DNA of 64,000 nucleotides, from assembly GCF_000756375.1 (NCBI RefSeq), contig NZ_JNFD01000014.1:124001-188000 (forward strand), given 5' to 3'. Shown here piece by piece: positions 16,569-24,767 of the stretch (within the stretch, counting starts at the first letter, position 1; each line of letters opens with the position of its first letter). A program made the position numbers and the translations under genes. The DNA comes from Sphingopyxis sp. LC81 (lineage in GTDB: Bacteria > Pseudomonadota > Alphaproteobacteria > Sphingomonadales > Sphingomonadaceae). The notes below the pieces were generated by a model. It had not been told where the DNA came from. It searched no databases and saw nothing but the letters and a program-made list of their open reading frames with translations.

Positions 16569-17165
16569 TCAGGCGGTTTTCCCGTCGGGCGCCTTCGGCG
16601 CGGGCTTGCGCCGGGCAAGCTGCTTCTCGAGCGCGGCGATCTGCCCTTCGGCATGGGCGGCGCGATCGAGCGCCGCGCGCTCGCTGACCGCAGCGGCGCT
16701 GGCCCGCTCCTCGCTGTCCCCGGCGCGGCGCTTCTCGAGCGCGAGTTCCGCGGTCATGCGATCGCGCTGCCCGCGCAGGTCTGCAAGCTCGCCCGCGAGG
16801 CGTTCATTGTCCGCCGCGAGCACATCGGCGCCTTCGATCGCCTCGGCGAGTTCGGCCCGCCAGGTCTCGCGCTCGGCCGCCATCTGCTGCCGCTCGCTTG
16901 CCAGCGTCGCATCGGCGGCGGCGCGCGCGAGGCCCCAGATGTCTCCGGCCAGCGCGGTGGCCCGCTCGGCGAGGTCGGGCGGCGGCGGCTCCTGGGGCGC
17001 GGCGGCGGCCTGCTCGCGCCGGGCCTTCCACTGGACCATCGCCTCCTGGATCGTGGTGAAGCTGCCGAGGCCCAGTCGCTTGCGGACGGCGCTGAGGGTC
17101 GGCCTGGCGCCTTCGGCGTCGAGTTCGTCGGCGGCACGCCAGACCGTTTCGGGGGTGAGGGCCAT
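16569..17165 (-). CDS. kfrA: KfrA-type DNA-binding coiled-coil protein
   Basis: The 198-residue protein has the KfrA N-terminal DNA-binding domain (LTPETVWRAADELDAEG, PTLSAVRKRLGLGSFTTIQ) followed by a long Ala/Glu/Arg-rich coiled coil (about residues 65-185). KfrA proteins are plasmid accessory regulators that repress their own promoter and help plasmid stability. It precedes parB in the same direction, with the structured leader between. An AGTAT/ATACT repeat cluster 34 bases upstream is a plausible self-operator. Confidence 0.8.
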   Translation of the reverse strand: MALTPETVWRAADELDAEGARPTLSAVRKRLGLGSFTTIQEAMVQWKARREQAAAAPQEPPPPDLAERATALAGDIWGLARAAADATLASERQQMAAERETWRAELAEAIEGADVLAADNERLAGELADLRGQRDRMTAELALEKRRAGDSEERASAAAVSERAALDRAAHAEGQIAALEKQLARRKPAPKAPDGKTA

Positions 17166-17492
17166 GGGGTGATGTCCTTTGATCGGATGATGATTCAGAT
17201 AGTATCATACAACATACTACAAATACTACTCGAAATGACCGAAATAGGCGCAGCGACCATCGCGGGGCCGAAGGCAAACCTTCCTCGATATGACGCGGCT
17301 TCCGATCGGGACGGCATGGGAAAAATATTGGGCGGCGCCGGAAGGCGACAGCGAACGCCGAGGGACGACAAGCGACGCCGGAGCCCGCCGCGCGGGCGGC
17401 ACGGGCGTGCCCATGTCCTTGCAAAGCCCGGCTGAATCGCCAATTCTTCACCCAGGGGCTGCCACCAACCGTCAGATGATGGAGTATGCCCC
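17166..17492. other. Divergent promoter region between kfrA and alpA
   Basis: These 327 bases hold no supported gene. A short AT-rich block next to kfrA (17199-17229) contrasts with GC-rich flanks. A 104-residue plus frame from 17290 runs across the AlpA start and looks spurious. Confidence 0.5.
17199..17229. promoter_or_regulatory. AGTAT/ATACT repeat cluster, candidate KfrA operator
   Basis: AGTAT (17201-17205) is followed by ATACT at 17214-17218 and 17223-17227 within an AT-rich island 34 bases before the kfrA start. The arrangement of one inverted and one direct copy suits an autoregulatory site; that is inference. Confidence 0.35.
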
Positions 17493-17729
17493 ATGTCTAA
17501 CCCCGAACGGATTATCCGCCTCCGGACCGTCCTCACGCGCACCGGGCTGTCGCGCTCGACCCTCTATCGCAAGATCGCCGAAGGGACGTTCCCGGCACAG
17601 TTGAAAATCAGTGTTCACGGGACCGGATGGCATGAATCCGCCATCGAACGCTGGATTGCCGATCCCGTGCATTATCGTGCCGACAACGACAACCCCGCGT
17701 CCCGCGAGGGCGATCGTGCAAGAGGATGA
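17493..17729 (+). CDS. AlpA family regulator
   Basis: The 78-residue protein (RIIRLRTVLTRTGLSRSTLY, RKIAEGTFPAQLKIS, GWHESAIERWIADP) matches AlpA/prophage regulatory proteins, which have an excisionase-like winged helix and control integrase or excision genes in mobile elements. A clear start at MSNPERI lies 24 bases after an unrelated upstream frame. It is followed by an overlapping small gene and then the serine recombinase, so it may regulate that recombinase. Confidence 0.8.
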   Translation: MSNPERIIRLRTVLTRTGLSRSTLYRKIAEGTFPAQLKISVHGTGWHESAIERWIADPVHYRADNDNPASREGDRARG

Positions 17730-17913
17730 CGCGCCCCGCGCGCGGCCTGTCACGGCTGCGAACGACAATGACGTCGCTCCGGATCCCGTTGCCGTTGACG
17801 CGGCGCTGACGCGCATCGCCGAGGCGATCGGGCGGCATATCGCACGCGAGCATATCCGGGTGCGGAAAGCCGCCAACGACAATGAACCGGGCGGGAAAAA
17901 CCGAACCCGCTAA
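17716..17913 (+). CDS. Small AANDN-motif protein
   Basis: The 65-residue product starts at a GTG (17716) inside the end of alpA, after a GAGGG site. It has TAANDNDVAPDPVAVDAALT, RIAEAIGRHIAREHIR and a second KAANDNE near its C-terminus. Short proteins with ANDN repeats are common beside AlpA genes in sphingomonad elements as I recall. Function is unknown. The overlap indicates translational coupling to alpA. Confidence 0.55.
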   Translation: MQEDDAPRARPVTAANDNDVAPDPVAVDAALTRIAEAIGRHIAREHIRVRKAANDNEPGGKNRTR

Positions 17914-17997
17914 AGCGTTGACGCTAGGGTATCCCGGCGCGACACTGTCTTATCCGGTTGTGCGGGGATGCTCCCCGCCACTCCAAAGGAAGACATC

Positions 17998-19632
17998 ATG
18001 ATCCGTGCCGCGCTTTATGCCCGCTATTCCTCCGACCAGCAGAGTTCGGCGTCGATCGCCGACCAGCAGCGTATCTGCCGCGAGCGTGCGACGCGCGAAG
18101 GCTGGCAGCTTGTCGGCGATTACGAGGATGCCGCGATATCGGGCGCGAGCATGATCCTGCGCCCCGGCATCCAGGCGCTGCTTGCCGACGCGCAGGCGGG
18201 CAAGTTCGATATCGTGCTCGCCGAAGCGCTCGACCGGGTGTCGCGCGATCAGGCCGATGTCGCGACGCTCTACAAGCATCTGCAATTTGCCCGCGTGCCG
18301 CTGGTCACGCTCGCCGAGGGCGAAATTTCCGAGCTGCATGTCGGGCTCAAGGGCACGATGAACGCGCTGTTCCTCAAGGACCTTGCCAAGAAGACGCATC
18401 GCGGCCTGCGCGGGCGCGTCGAGAAGGGCTTTTCTGCCGGGGCGGTCGGCTATGGCTATCGGATGGTCCGACGTCTCACCAGCGGGGGCGAACTGGTGCG
18501 CGGCGAGCGCGAGATCGACCCGGTGCAGGCGCTGATCGTCGAGCGCATCTTCCACGAGTTTGCGGACGGGAAGAGTCCGCTTGCCATCGCGCGTGACCTC
18601 AACGCTGACGGCATCCCCGGCCCGAAGGGGCTTGTATGGCGTGACACCAGCATCCGCGGCGATGTCCGGCGCGGGACCGGGATCATCAACAACGAGCTTT
18701 ATGTCGGGGTCCGTGTCTGGAACCATAAACATTATGTGACCGATCCCGGCACCGGCAAGAGCGTCACCCGCTTCAATCCTGAATCCGAATGGATCCGGAA
18801 CGAGGTTCCCGATCTTCGCATCGTCAGTGATGCGCTATGGCAGGCGGCCAAGCGCCAGCAACAGGCGCTTGCCGAACGCCATGCCGGTATCAGGGAAGCG
18901 GCGCAGGCGCGGGCGCTTCTGAATGCGCGGCGTCCCGCCTATCTGCTGTCCGGCCTGCTCGAATGCGGCGTCTGCGGCGGAACCTATGCGGTTGTCGTGG
19001 GCGACCGCTATGGCTGCGTCGGTCATCATCGCGGCCGCACCTGTTCCAACAATCGGACGATCAAGCGTGCCGAGCTTGAACGCCGCGCTCTGGCCGGCAT
19101 TGCCGACCGGCTCGTATCGGCCGACAAGATCGAGGCTGCTGTCGCCGCCTATGCGGCACATATCAACCGCGAGAACCGCGAACAGCGCATTCAGGCTGAT
19201 GCCGATCGGCGCGGGCTCGCAAGGATCGACAAGGCTGTCGCGGGGATCATGGCCGCGATCGAGGATGGCCTGTATCAGCCGGCGATGAAGGCGCGCATGG
19301 CCGAGCTGGAACGCGAGCGGGTCGAGATCACCGCGCGACTGGCCGAAGCGCCGCAGGGCATCCCCGACATCCATCCCGGCATTGCCGAAATCTACAAGCG
19401 CAAGGTGGCGGCGCTCACCGAAACGCTCAAAGACCCCGCAACGCGGCTCGATGCTTCAAGCGACATCCGGTCGCTTGTCGGCAGGATCGTGCTGCATCCC
19501 GGCGCGAAGCGCGGCGAGGTTCATGCCACCCTCCACGGCTCGCTCATGGGCATCCTTGACTTCGTCAACGACAAACCACAACCCGAGAACCGCCGAGTTA
19601 TAACATCGGTGGCCCCGGGTTCGCGGGAATGA
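17998..19632 (+). CDS. Large serine recombinase (island integrase)
   Basis: The 544-residue protein has an N-terminal resolvase domain with likely nucleophile Ser11 (YARYSSDQQS), a recombinase domain (GFSAGAVGYGYRM, LYVGVRVWNHKHYV), a zinc ribbon (ECGVCGG with GCVGHHRGRTC) and a C-terminal coiled coil. Such enzymes integrate and excise islands and phages between attP and attB. The start follows AAAGGA at 17985. A TTGACG lies 80 bases upstream but no good -10 is seen. The last codons (PGSRE) run into the dispersed repeat at 19620-19636, implying the right end of an island near here. Confidence 0.88.
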   Translation: MIRAALYARYSSDQQSSASIADQQRICRERATREGWQLVGDYEDAAISGASMILRPGIQALLADAQAGKFDIVLAEALDRVSRDQADVATLYKHLQFARVPLVTLAEGEISELHVGLKGTMNALFLKDLAKKTHRGLRGRVEKGFSAGAVGYGYRMVRRLTSGGELVRGEREIDPVQALIVERIFHEFADGKSPLAIARDLNADGIPGPKGLVWRDTSIRGDVRRGTGIINNELYVGVRVWNHKHYVTDPGTGKSVTRFNPESEWIRNEVPDLRIVSDALWQAAKRQQQALAERHAGIREAAQARALLNARRPAYLLSGLLECGVCGGTYAVVVGDRYGCVGHHRGRTCSNNRTIKRAELERRALAGIADRLVSADKIEAAVAAYAAHINRENREQRIQADADRRGLARIDKAVAGIMAAIEDGLYQPAMKARMAELERERVEITARLAEAPQGIPDIHPGIAEIYKRKVAALTETLKDPATRLDASSDIRSLVGRIVLHPGAKRGEVHATLHGSLMGILDFVNDKPQPENRRVITSVAPGSRE

Positions 19633-19636
19633 CGAA
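19620..19636 (+). repeat. Half of a dispersed repeat at the recombinase 3' end
   Basis: TTCGCGGGAATGACGAA here is identical to 43624-43640, where the same arm forms a hairpin with an opposite arm. Only the right arm is present here, fused to the recombinase gene, so this may mark an insertion boundary. Confidence 0.6.
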
Positions 19637-19647
19637 GGTCGGTGGCC

Positions 19648-20130
19648 TCAATCGTCGCCGACAGGCTTCGACTGAAGCTGGATATAATTTTCGATTCCCA
19701 TGCGCTCGATCATCTCGAACTGCTTTTCGAGTTCGTCGACATGATGCTCTTCGCTTTCGAGGATGTCGGCGAACAGGTCGCGGCTGACATAGTCGCGCAC
19801 GCTTTCCGAATGCGCGATCGCATCCTTGAGCAGCGGGATCGCCTCTTCTTCGAGCGCGAGGTCGGCCTTCAATATCTCCTCGACCGTCTCACCCACGCGC
19901 AGCCGGCCGAGCATCTGGAAATTGGGGAGGCCGCCGAGGAAGAGGACGCGATCGGCCAGCTTGTCGGCATGCTTCATCTCGTCGATCGATTCTTCGCGCT
20001 CGAACGCGGCGAGCTTCGCGACGCCCCAATTGTCGAGCATGCGATAGTGCAGCCAGTATTGGTTGATCGCGGTCAGCTCGTTCTTGAGCGCCTCGTTCAG
20101 AAAATCGATGACCTTTTCGTCGCCCTTCAT
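19648..20130 (-). CDS. bfr: Bacterioferritin
   Basis: The 160-residue protein has all ferroxidase ligands of the Bfr family: Glu18, Glu51, His54, Glu94, Glu127 and His130, plus heme ligand Met52 (DEMKHAD). It assembles into a 24-mer that oxidises and stores iron in the cytoplasm. bfd lies 101 bases upstream in the same direction, so iron loading and release are encoded together. Regulation probably comes from the iron-box pair before bfd. Confidence 0.95.
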   Translation of the reverse strand: MKGDEKVIDFLNEALKNELTAINQYWLHYRMLDNWGVAKLAAFEREESIDEMKHADKLADRVLFLGGLPNFQMLGRLRVGETVEEILKADLALEEEAIPLLKDAIAHSESVRDYVSRDLFADILESEEHHVDELEKQFEMIERMGIENYIQLQSKPVGDD

Positions 20131-20231
20131 GGTGTCGTTCCTGTCATTTTTGTCTTGGAATGGAGTGAGCGCATTATACGCCCCCGAACCCCATCAGGCC
20201 AAGGTCAAAAATGGCGGAAAACCAAGAAAAA

Positions 20232-20405
20232 TCAGGCGGTCGCGGCGACGTCGCTGATGATATTGCGAGCGAATGGCAGGCACTGTCCGCACTTGGGTTT
20301 GCGACCCAATTGCGCATAGGCGGCCTTGGCGCACCGCAATTGGCCATCGCGCGCGACATCGCGCAGCTGGCTTTCTCTTATTGCGTTGCAGACACAGACG
20401 ACCAT
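20232..20405 (-). CDS. bfd: Bacterioferritin-associated ferredoxin Bfd
   Basis: The 57-residue protein has the Bfd [2Fe-2S] ligands Cys4, Cys6, Cys39 and Cys42 (MVVCVCNAI and KPKCGQC). Bfd docks on bacterioferritin and reduces its core to release iron. The start at 20405 follows AGAAGGA; the upstream frame is unrelated. It heads the bfd-bfr unit and has two perfect TGCGA-N5-TCGCA palindromes 38-77 bases upstream. Confidence 0.92.
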   Translation of the reverse strand: MVVCVCNAIRESQLRDVARDGQLRCAKAAYAQLGRKPKCGQCLPFARNIISDVAATA

Positions 20406-20442
20406 GTGCGAATCCTTCTCAACAAGGCTGATGTAGGGATAG

Positions 20443-20482
20443 TGCGAGCGATTCGCAACAGGAAAGATGCGACTGGTTCGCA
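20443..20482. promoter_or_regulatory. Tandem palindromes, candidate iron-regulator operators
   Basis: TGCGAGCGATTCGCA (20443-20457) and TGCGACTGGTTCGCA (20468-20482) are both perfect TGCGA-N5-TCGCA palindromes, 25 bases apart. They resemble alphaproteobacterial Fur boxes as I remember them and lie in the bfd promoter region. The TonB receptor has a near copy at 841-855. Confidence 0.5.
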
Positions 20483-20599
20483 ATCCGAACAGCGGTATTT
20501 TTCGCCGTTCGCTTGGCCCGCCGCCCCTTGCCCCCAAAGTGATTCGCGGGCATAGGCGCGCCCATCTTCCCCGCCCGCCAAAAAGCAAAGGTCCGCCCC

Positions 20600-20830
20600 A
20601 TGAAAGTGAATGTCTATGTGACGCTCAAGCCGGGGGTGCTCGATCCGCAGGGCAAGGCGATCCATCATGCGCTCGAGGGTCTCGGTTTCGGCGGCGTCGC
20701 CGACGTCCGCGCCGGCCGCTTCATCGAACTCGACGTCGCCGATGGTACGAGCGACGCCGACCTCGACGCGATGTGCGCCAAGCTGCTCGCCAACACGGTG
20801 ATCGAAAACTACCGCATCGAACGTCCGTAA
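20600..20830 (+). CDS. purS: Phosphoribosylformylglycinamidine synthase subunit PurS
   Basis: The 76-residue protein ([33 protein letters not shown]) is a full-length PurS. PurS bridges PurQ and PurL in the FGAM synthetase complex, the fourth step of purine synthesis. purQ follows 14 bases later; purL and purC are not in this window. Confidence 0.93.
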   Translation: MKVNVYVTLKPGVLDPQGKAIHHALEGLGFGGVADVRAGRFIELDVADGTSDADLDAMCAKLLANTVIENYRIERP

Positions 20831-20844
20831 AGGGAGCGCACGCC

Positions 20845-21510
20845 ATGAAGACCGCCGTCATCGTCTTTCCGGGCTCCAACTGCGATCGCGACATGGCGGT
20901 CGCGCTGGAACAGGTCACCGGCCGTGCGCCCGCGATGGTGTGGCACCGCGAGACCGAGCTGCCCGATGGCACCGACTTTATCGCGCTGCCCGGCGGCTTT
21001 TCCTATGGCGACTATCTGCGCTCGGGCGCGATGGCTGCGCGGTCGCCGATCCTGCGCAGCGTTGCCGATGCCGCAGCGCGCGGCGTGCCCGTGCTCGGCG
21101 TGTGTAACGGTTTCCAGGTGCTGACCGAGGCGCTGCTGCTGCCGGGCGCGCTGATGCGCAACGCCGGGCTCAACTTCGTCTGTCGCACCGTGCCGCTCAA
21201 GGTCGAGAACAGCCAGTCGCTGTTCACCGCGAGCTATAGTGCGGGCGAGGAAATCAACATCCCCGTTGCGCACCACGATGGCAATTATTTCGCCGACGCG
21301 GCGACGCTCGACCGCATCGAGGGCGAGGGGCGCGTCGCGTTCCGTTACGCCGATGCCGTCAACGGCTCGGCGCGCGATATCGCGGGCGTGCTCAACGATG
21401 CGGGCAATGTCCTGGGCATGATGCCGCATCCCGAACGCGCGATCGACCGCGCGCACGGCGGCACCGACGGGCTACGCCTGTTCGAGGCGGCGCTCGGCGT
21501 CCTCGCTTGA
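20845..21510 (+). CDS. purQ: FGAM synthase glutaminase subunit PurQ
   Basis: The 221-residue class I glutamine amidotransferase has nucleophile Cys87 (VLGVCNGFQ) and the C-terminal HPE motif ([10 protein letters not shown]). It supplies ammonia to PurL for FGAM synthesis in the cytoplasm. The start follows AGGGAG. The last 39 bases overlap the convergent membrane-protein gene, so the two 3' ends share sequence. Confidence 0.95.
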   Translation: MKTAVIVFPGSNCDRDMAVALEQVTGRAPAMVWHRETELPDGTDFIALPGGFSYGDYLRSGAMAARSPILRSVADAAARGVPVLGVCNGFQVLTEALLLPGALMRNAGLNFVCRTVPLKVENSQSLFTASYSAGEEINIPVAHHDGNYFADAATLDRIEGEGRVAFRYADAVNGSARDIAGVLNDAGNVLGMMPHPERAIDRAHGGTDGLRLFEAALGVLA

Positions 21511-21867
21511 TACCTCTCCCGCGGCATCGCCCGCGGGCTTTGCCTCGGGATGCAGCCAGCGTCCGATCAGCAACAGGACCGTCGGCCAGAACATCGTGTT
21601 CCAGATGTCGTGCCAATGCGCGGCGTCGGGCTGGATCGCCGATCGTTGCGCTTCGAGCGACATGTCGAGCCATTCGCCGCCCGACGCCATCGCCAGCACC
21701 GCGAGCCACGCGACCAGCCATCCTCCGCGCCAGCGCCACATAAGCCGCACCGCCACGAACAGCGCCAGTCCGAAATAGATATGCAGCGCATCCTTGCTGA
21801 GATCGGTCGAGGTGACGAGCCAGGTCTTGCGCTCGGTGAACAGCGCGGCGAATTCGATCAATGTCAT
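21472..21867 (-). CDS. Small integral membrane protein
   Basis: The 131-residue protein has about three hydrophobic helices ([45 protein letters not shown]) and a charged C-terminal tail. I do not recognise a named family. The start at 21867 lies 4 bases after the stop of the queuosine transporter gene, so it is co-transcribed with it. Its 3' end overlaps purQ by 39 bases. Confidence 0.7.
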   Translation of the reverse strand: MTLIEFAALFTERKTWLVTSTDLSKDALHIYFGLALFVAVRLMWRWRGGWLVAWLAVLAMASGGEWLDMSLEAQRSAIQPDAAHWHDIWNTMFWPTVLLLIGRWLHPEAKPAGDAAGEVSSEDAERRLEQA

Positions 21868-21871
21868 GCCG

Positions 21872-22660
21872 TCAGACCTTGGCTCCAAAGGGGTTGAAGT
21901 CGGTGCCTTCGTCGAACACGTCGACACCTTCGCGCCGCTTCAACGCCCCCACCACCAGATAGGTTGCCGGGGTCAGCGCCGCTTCCCAGGCGACCTTCAT
22001 CGCCCAGTTCGTGGTCAGAACGAGCAGCACCTGCTCGTTTTCCCAGATGCCGAGGAAGGCGATGGGATAGAAGATCAGGCTGTCGATACCCTGTCCGACG
22101 ATCGTCGACCCGATCGTGCGCATCCACAAAAAACGCCCGCCGGTCGCAAGCTTCATCCGCGCAAGGACATAGGAGTTCACGAATTCGCCGGCCCAGAAGG
22201 CGGCTATCGAGGCGAGGACGATGCGCCACGCGCTGCCGAACACGCTTTCATAACTCGCCTGACACACCGCGCCCGTCCCGCCCGCGTCGCCCGATTTGAG
22301 CGTCAGCGCGTCGGCGCCGCTGCACCACCAATCCTGTGCGGGCGGCATCGCGAGCACGATCCAGCTCATCACCGCCATGAACAGCAGCGCGCCGAACCCC
22401 GTCCAGATGACGCGGCGCGCGCGCGCATAGCCATAGACTTCGGTCAACACGTCGCCGATCACATAGCTGACCGGGAAGAACAGGATGCCGGCGCCAAAGG
22501 TGAATCCGCCGACCATCGACAATTTCGACGCACCGATGATGTTGCTGAGCAGCAGAACCGCGACGAACGCCGCCATCACTAGGTCATAATAGCGAAAATG
22601 CCGGATGCTCGCGGCGCTGACATGGGCGGGTTTAGCGGGCGGGGCATCGGAATCGATCAT
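21872..22660 (-). CDS. yhhQ: Queuosine precursor transporter (YhhQ family)
   Basis: The 262-residue membrane protein carries the YhhQ/VUT1 core: DLVMAAFVAVLLLSNIIGASK, FFPVSYVIGDVLTEVYGYARARR, WAGEFVNSYVLARMK, and STIVGQGIDSLIFYPIAFLG. The family imports queuosine precursors (preQ0 or preQ1) for tRNA modification. Six to seven transmembrane helices fit the usual length. A small membrane protein gene follows 4 bases downstream. Confidence 0.88.
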   Translation of the reverse strand: MIDSDAPPAKPAHVSAASIRHFRYYDLVMAAFVAVLLLSNIIGASKLSMVGGFTFGAGILFFPVSYVIGDVLTEVYGYARARRVIWTGFGALLFMAVMSWIVLAMPPAQDWWCSGADALTLKSGDAGGTGAVCQASYESVFGSAWRIVLASIAAFWAGEFVNSYVLARMKLATGGRFLWMRTIGSTIVGQGIDSLIFYPIAFLGIWENEQVLLVLTTNWAMKVAWEAALTPATYLVVGALKRREGVDVFDEGTDFNPFGAKV

Positions 22661-22731
22661 GGGCCGCTGCTTAACCCGCTTTGCAGCCTACGCAAACCGC
22701 GCTATTCGCCGCGCGACGCAAGCAGCGCTGC

Positions 22732-22808
22732 GCGCCCGTAGCTCAGCTGGATAGAGCACCCGCCTTCTAAGCGGGTGGTCGCAGGTTCGAATCCTGCCGG
22801 GCGCGCCA
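22732..22808 (+). tRNA. tRNA-Arg (anticodon TCT)
   Basis: The 77-base sequence folds as a full cloverleaf: acceptor GCGCCCG with CGGGCGC, anticodon stem CCCGC with GCGGG around CTTCTAA, T-loop GGTTCGAATCC, and an encoded CCA. Its last 17 bases (22792-22808) are the left att site of the element that follows and are repeated at 34062-34078. Confidence 0.97.
22792..22808 (+). repeat. attL: attL core (tRNA 3' end)
   Basis: The 17-base TCCTGCCGGGCGCGCCA forms the T-arm/acceptor end and CCA of tRNA-Arg and recurs exactly at 34062-34078. Confidence 0.9.
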
Positions 22809-22852
22809 TTTTCCTTAAATGTCTCGGAATACTGCAAAACGCGCAGAAACCT

Positions 22853-22893
22853 TTGACAATTGCGCGCCATTTGGTCCTAAGGTTGGTCCTAAT
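22853..22893 (+). promoter_or_regulatory. Integrase promoter overlapping Int arm-like repeats
   Basis: A perfect TTGACA (22853-22858) lies upstream of the int start. The expected -10 region falls on two direct TTGGTCCTA repeats (22871-22893, 12-base period), which recur as a pair at 33976-33998. No clear TATAAT is seen. Integrase binding here could repress its own gene; that is inference. Confidence 0.4.
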
Positions 22894-22904
22894 GGGGAGG
22901 GGTG

Positions 22905-24593
22905 ATGAGCGGCAAAAAGCGTGTTCCGGGATACGACTATCTTTACGAGGTCGGCCGAAGCCTAGTTGTGCGGGTACAGGTGCCGAGCGCCGTCCGGTCC
23001 GTTTTAGGCAAGGGCGAACTCAAGAAGTCGTTTGGGCGCGATCACGCGACTGCGAAGAGCGAGTATTATCGCACCGTCGCGGTATTCAAGGATACAATAA
23101 AGAGCGCGCGAGGAGCACCCGCCAACGCCGCAGGATCGCCTATCATTCATGGTGTTGAACCGTCTCTCCAAGAGATGGAAGCCGCCTCCTATGACCATTT
23201 CCAGAGGGTCATGATACATCTGCGCAGGAAGAACGTTTCGCCAGATGGAAGCGCCGCGATCAGCCGGAAGCAAAGGGCTGAAGGCTTCCGAGAAATGATC
23301 GACCACTTTGCCGACGTTTATGACGCAGACCAATGGCAGTTGATGTCTTTCGATGTCGATGGGCTTTGTGAACGACAGGGTTGGGCTCTTGAAAAGTTGT
23401 CGGCCGGATACGAACGAATGTGTCGGCTCATGCTGCGCGCGCGGCTCCAAGCGTATAAAAATGAACTGCGCCTTCTTGAGGGCTCATTTTCTGCTGATCC
23501 AGAAGCCGATCCATTGTTCGATAAGGAGCCGCCTACGAGGTCAAATGCGCCGAGAAACCTCGGCGACCTTCTGGAGCGTTTCAAGGCCGCGAGGAGCCTG
23601 CGGTGGTCCGCATCGACATCGAAGAACTACATCATCATTTTCCGTGTCATTGAGGAGGTGTGCGGACGTGACACGGTGCTCTCTGCGATTGATCACGACT
23701 TCTGTGTGAAGGTGCGGGATCAGCTACGTCTTATACCCGCTAACTATAAGAAAATGCCTGCACTTGCGGAGAAGCCACTTTCAGAAGTGATCCGTATTTC
23801 CGCCGAGTTGAGGCTTGCGCCGATTAGTCCAGCCACGGTCAACAGCCACCTGAACAAACTAGGCGCTGTCATCCGATACGGACGGGATCAGGCGTGGATT
23901 TCGGGAAATCCCATGGCGGACATCGAGGTCCCCGATCCGGTTGCGCCGGAAGACAAGCGGGACGCATTCACCATCGAGCAACTACGCACGCTCTTCGCGG
24001 CCAGTCCATGGAACGACCCGAAACATGACATCACGGAGCGTCCGTCTCGTTACTGGGCTCCCCTTGTCTCATTGTATTCCGGTGCTCGCCTGACAGAAAT
24101 CTGCGGTCAGCGAGTTGACGAAATGGTGATGGAGAATGGCGTCGCGTTTTTCGATTTTCGTCATCGTCCGGACGACCGAGCGATGAAGAATGGAAAGAGC
24201 CGGAGGGTGCCGGTTCATCCAGAACTGATCCGGCTCGGGTTCTGGGGATTTGTCGAAGCGGCAAGGGTCGCTGAACGCGAAATGCTATTTCCTGATGTGA
24301 AACGGCACCAGCTTGGGAAGTGGGGAGACGGAACATCGAAGTGGTTCTCCCGTAAGATCGACAAGTTGAAACTCGTTGGAACAAACCTGTCATTCCATAG
24401 CTTGAGGCATTCATTCGAGGATGCGCTAAAGCGCGTTGATCTGCACGATACGCCTGTCGGGAATGCGATCACAGGCCGCTGGAGCGCGGGTGTCTCAAAG
24501 AACTACGGGACGAAATATTCGCTCGAAAAGTTGACCGGCGCGCTTGAACGGGTGAGCTATCCCGGCCTTGTTTTGATACCTCGCGAGGGATGA
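22905..24593 (+). CDS. Tyrosine-type site-specific integrase
   Basis: The 562-residue recombinase has an N-terminal DUF6538-like domain (GYDYLYEVGRSLVVRVQVP), a SAM-like core-binding region (about 220-340) and a catalytic domain with Arg395 (SGARLTEI), Lys431 (KNGKSRR), His498-x-x-Arg501 (HSLRHSFED) and the likely nucleophile Tyr534 (KNYG). It lies 96 bases from the tRNA-Arg end and directs integration there. ATG 22905 is used because GGGGAGGGG precedes it; a GTG at 22902 is the alternative. Confidence 0.93.
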   Translation: MSGKKRVPGYDYLYEVGRSLVVRVQVPSAVRSVLGKGELKKSFGRDHATAKSEYYRTVAVFKDTIKSARGAPANAAGSPIIHGVEPSLQEMEAASYDHFQRVMIHLRRKNVSPDGSAAISRKQRAEGFREMIDHFADVYDADQWQLMSFDVDGLCERQGWALEKLSAGYERMCRLMLRARLQAYKNELRLLEGSFSADPEADPLFDKEPPTRSNAPRNLGDLLERFKAARSLRWSASTSKNYIIIFRVIEEVCGRDTVLSAIDHDFCVKVRDQLRLIPANYKKMPALAEKPLSEVIRISAELRLAPISPATVNSHLNKLGAVIRYGRDQAWISGNPMADIEVPDPVAPEDKRDAFTIEQLRTLFAASPWNDPKHDITERPSRYWAPLVSLYSGARLTEICGQRVDEMVMENGVAFFDFRHRPDDRAMKNGKSRRVPVHPELIRLGFWGFVEAARVAEREMLFPDVKRHQLGKWGDGTSKWFSRKIDKLKLVGTNLSFHSLRHSFEDALKRVDLHDTPVGNAITGRWSAGVSKNYGTKYSLEKLTGALERVSYPGLVLIPREG

Positions 24594-24767
24594 TCACAAT
24601 TTCCGCTAGCGGCTTCCCAAGCTGACGCTCTTTGCCGTTTTCCGGCAATAACTCTGCAAGATGCCGACAAGGTCTTCCTTGTTTCAGTCATTTACGATTG
24701 GGATGTAAAACGGGACAGGGGGTGGGATACAACGGGTTGCAATGCAGGGTTATGCAGCAATTCCCCT

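Noticed and set aside
17290..17604. 104-residue plus frame upstream of and across alpA
   Set aside because: Overlaps the AlpA start in another frame, lacks a ribosome site and is rich in Pro/Ser/Arg typical of a shadow.
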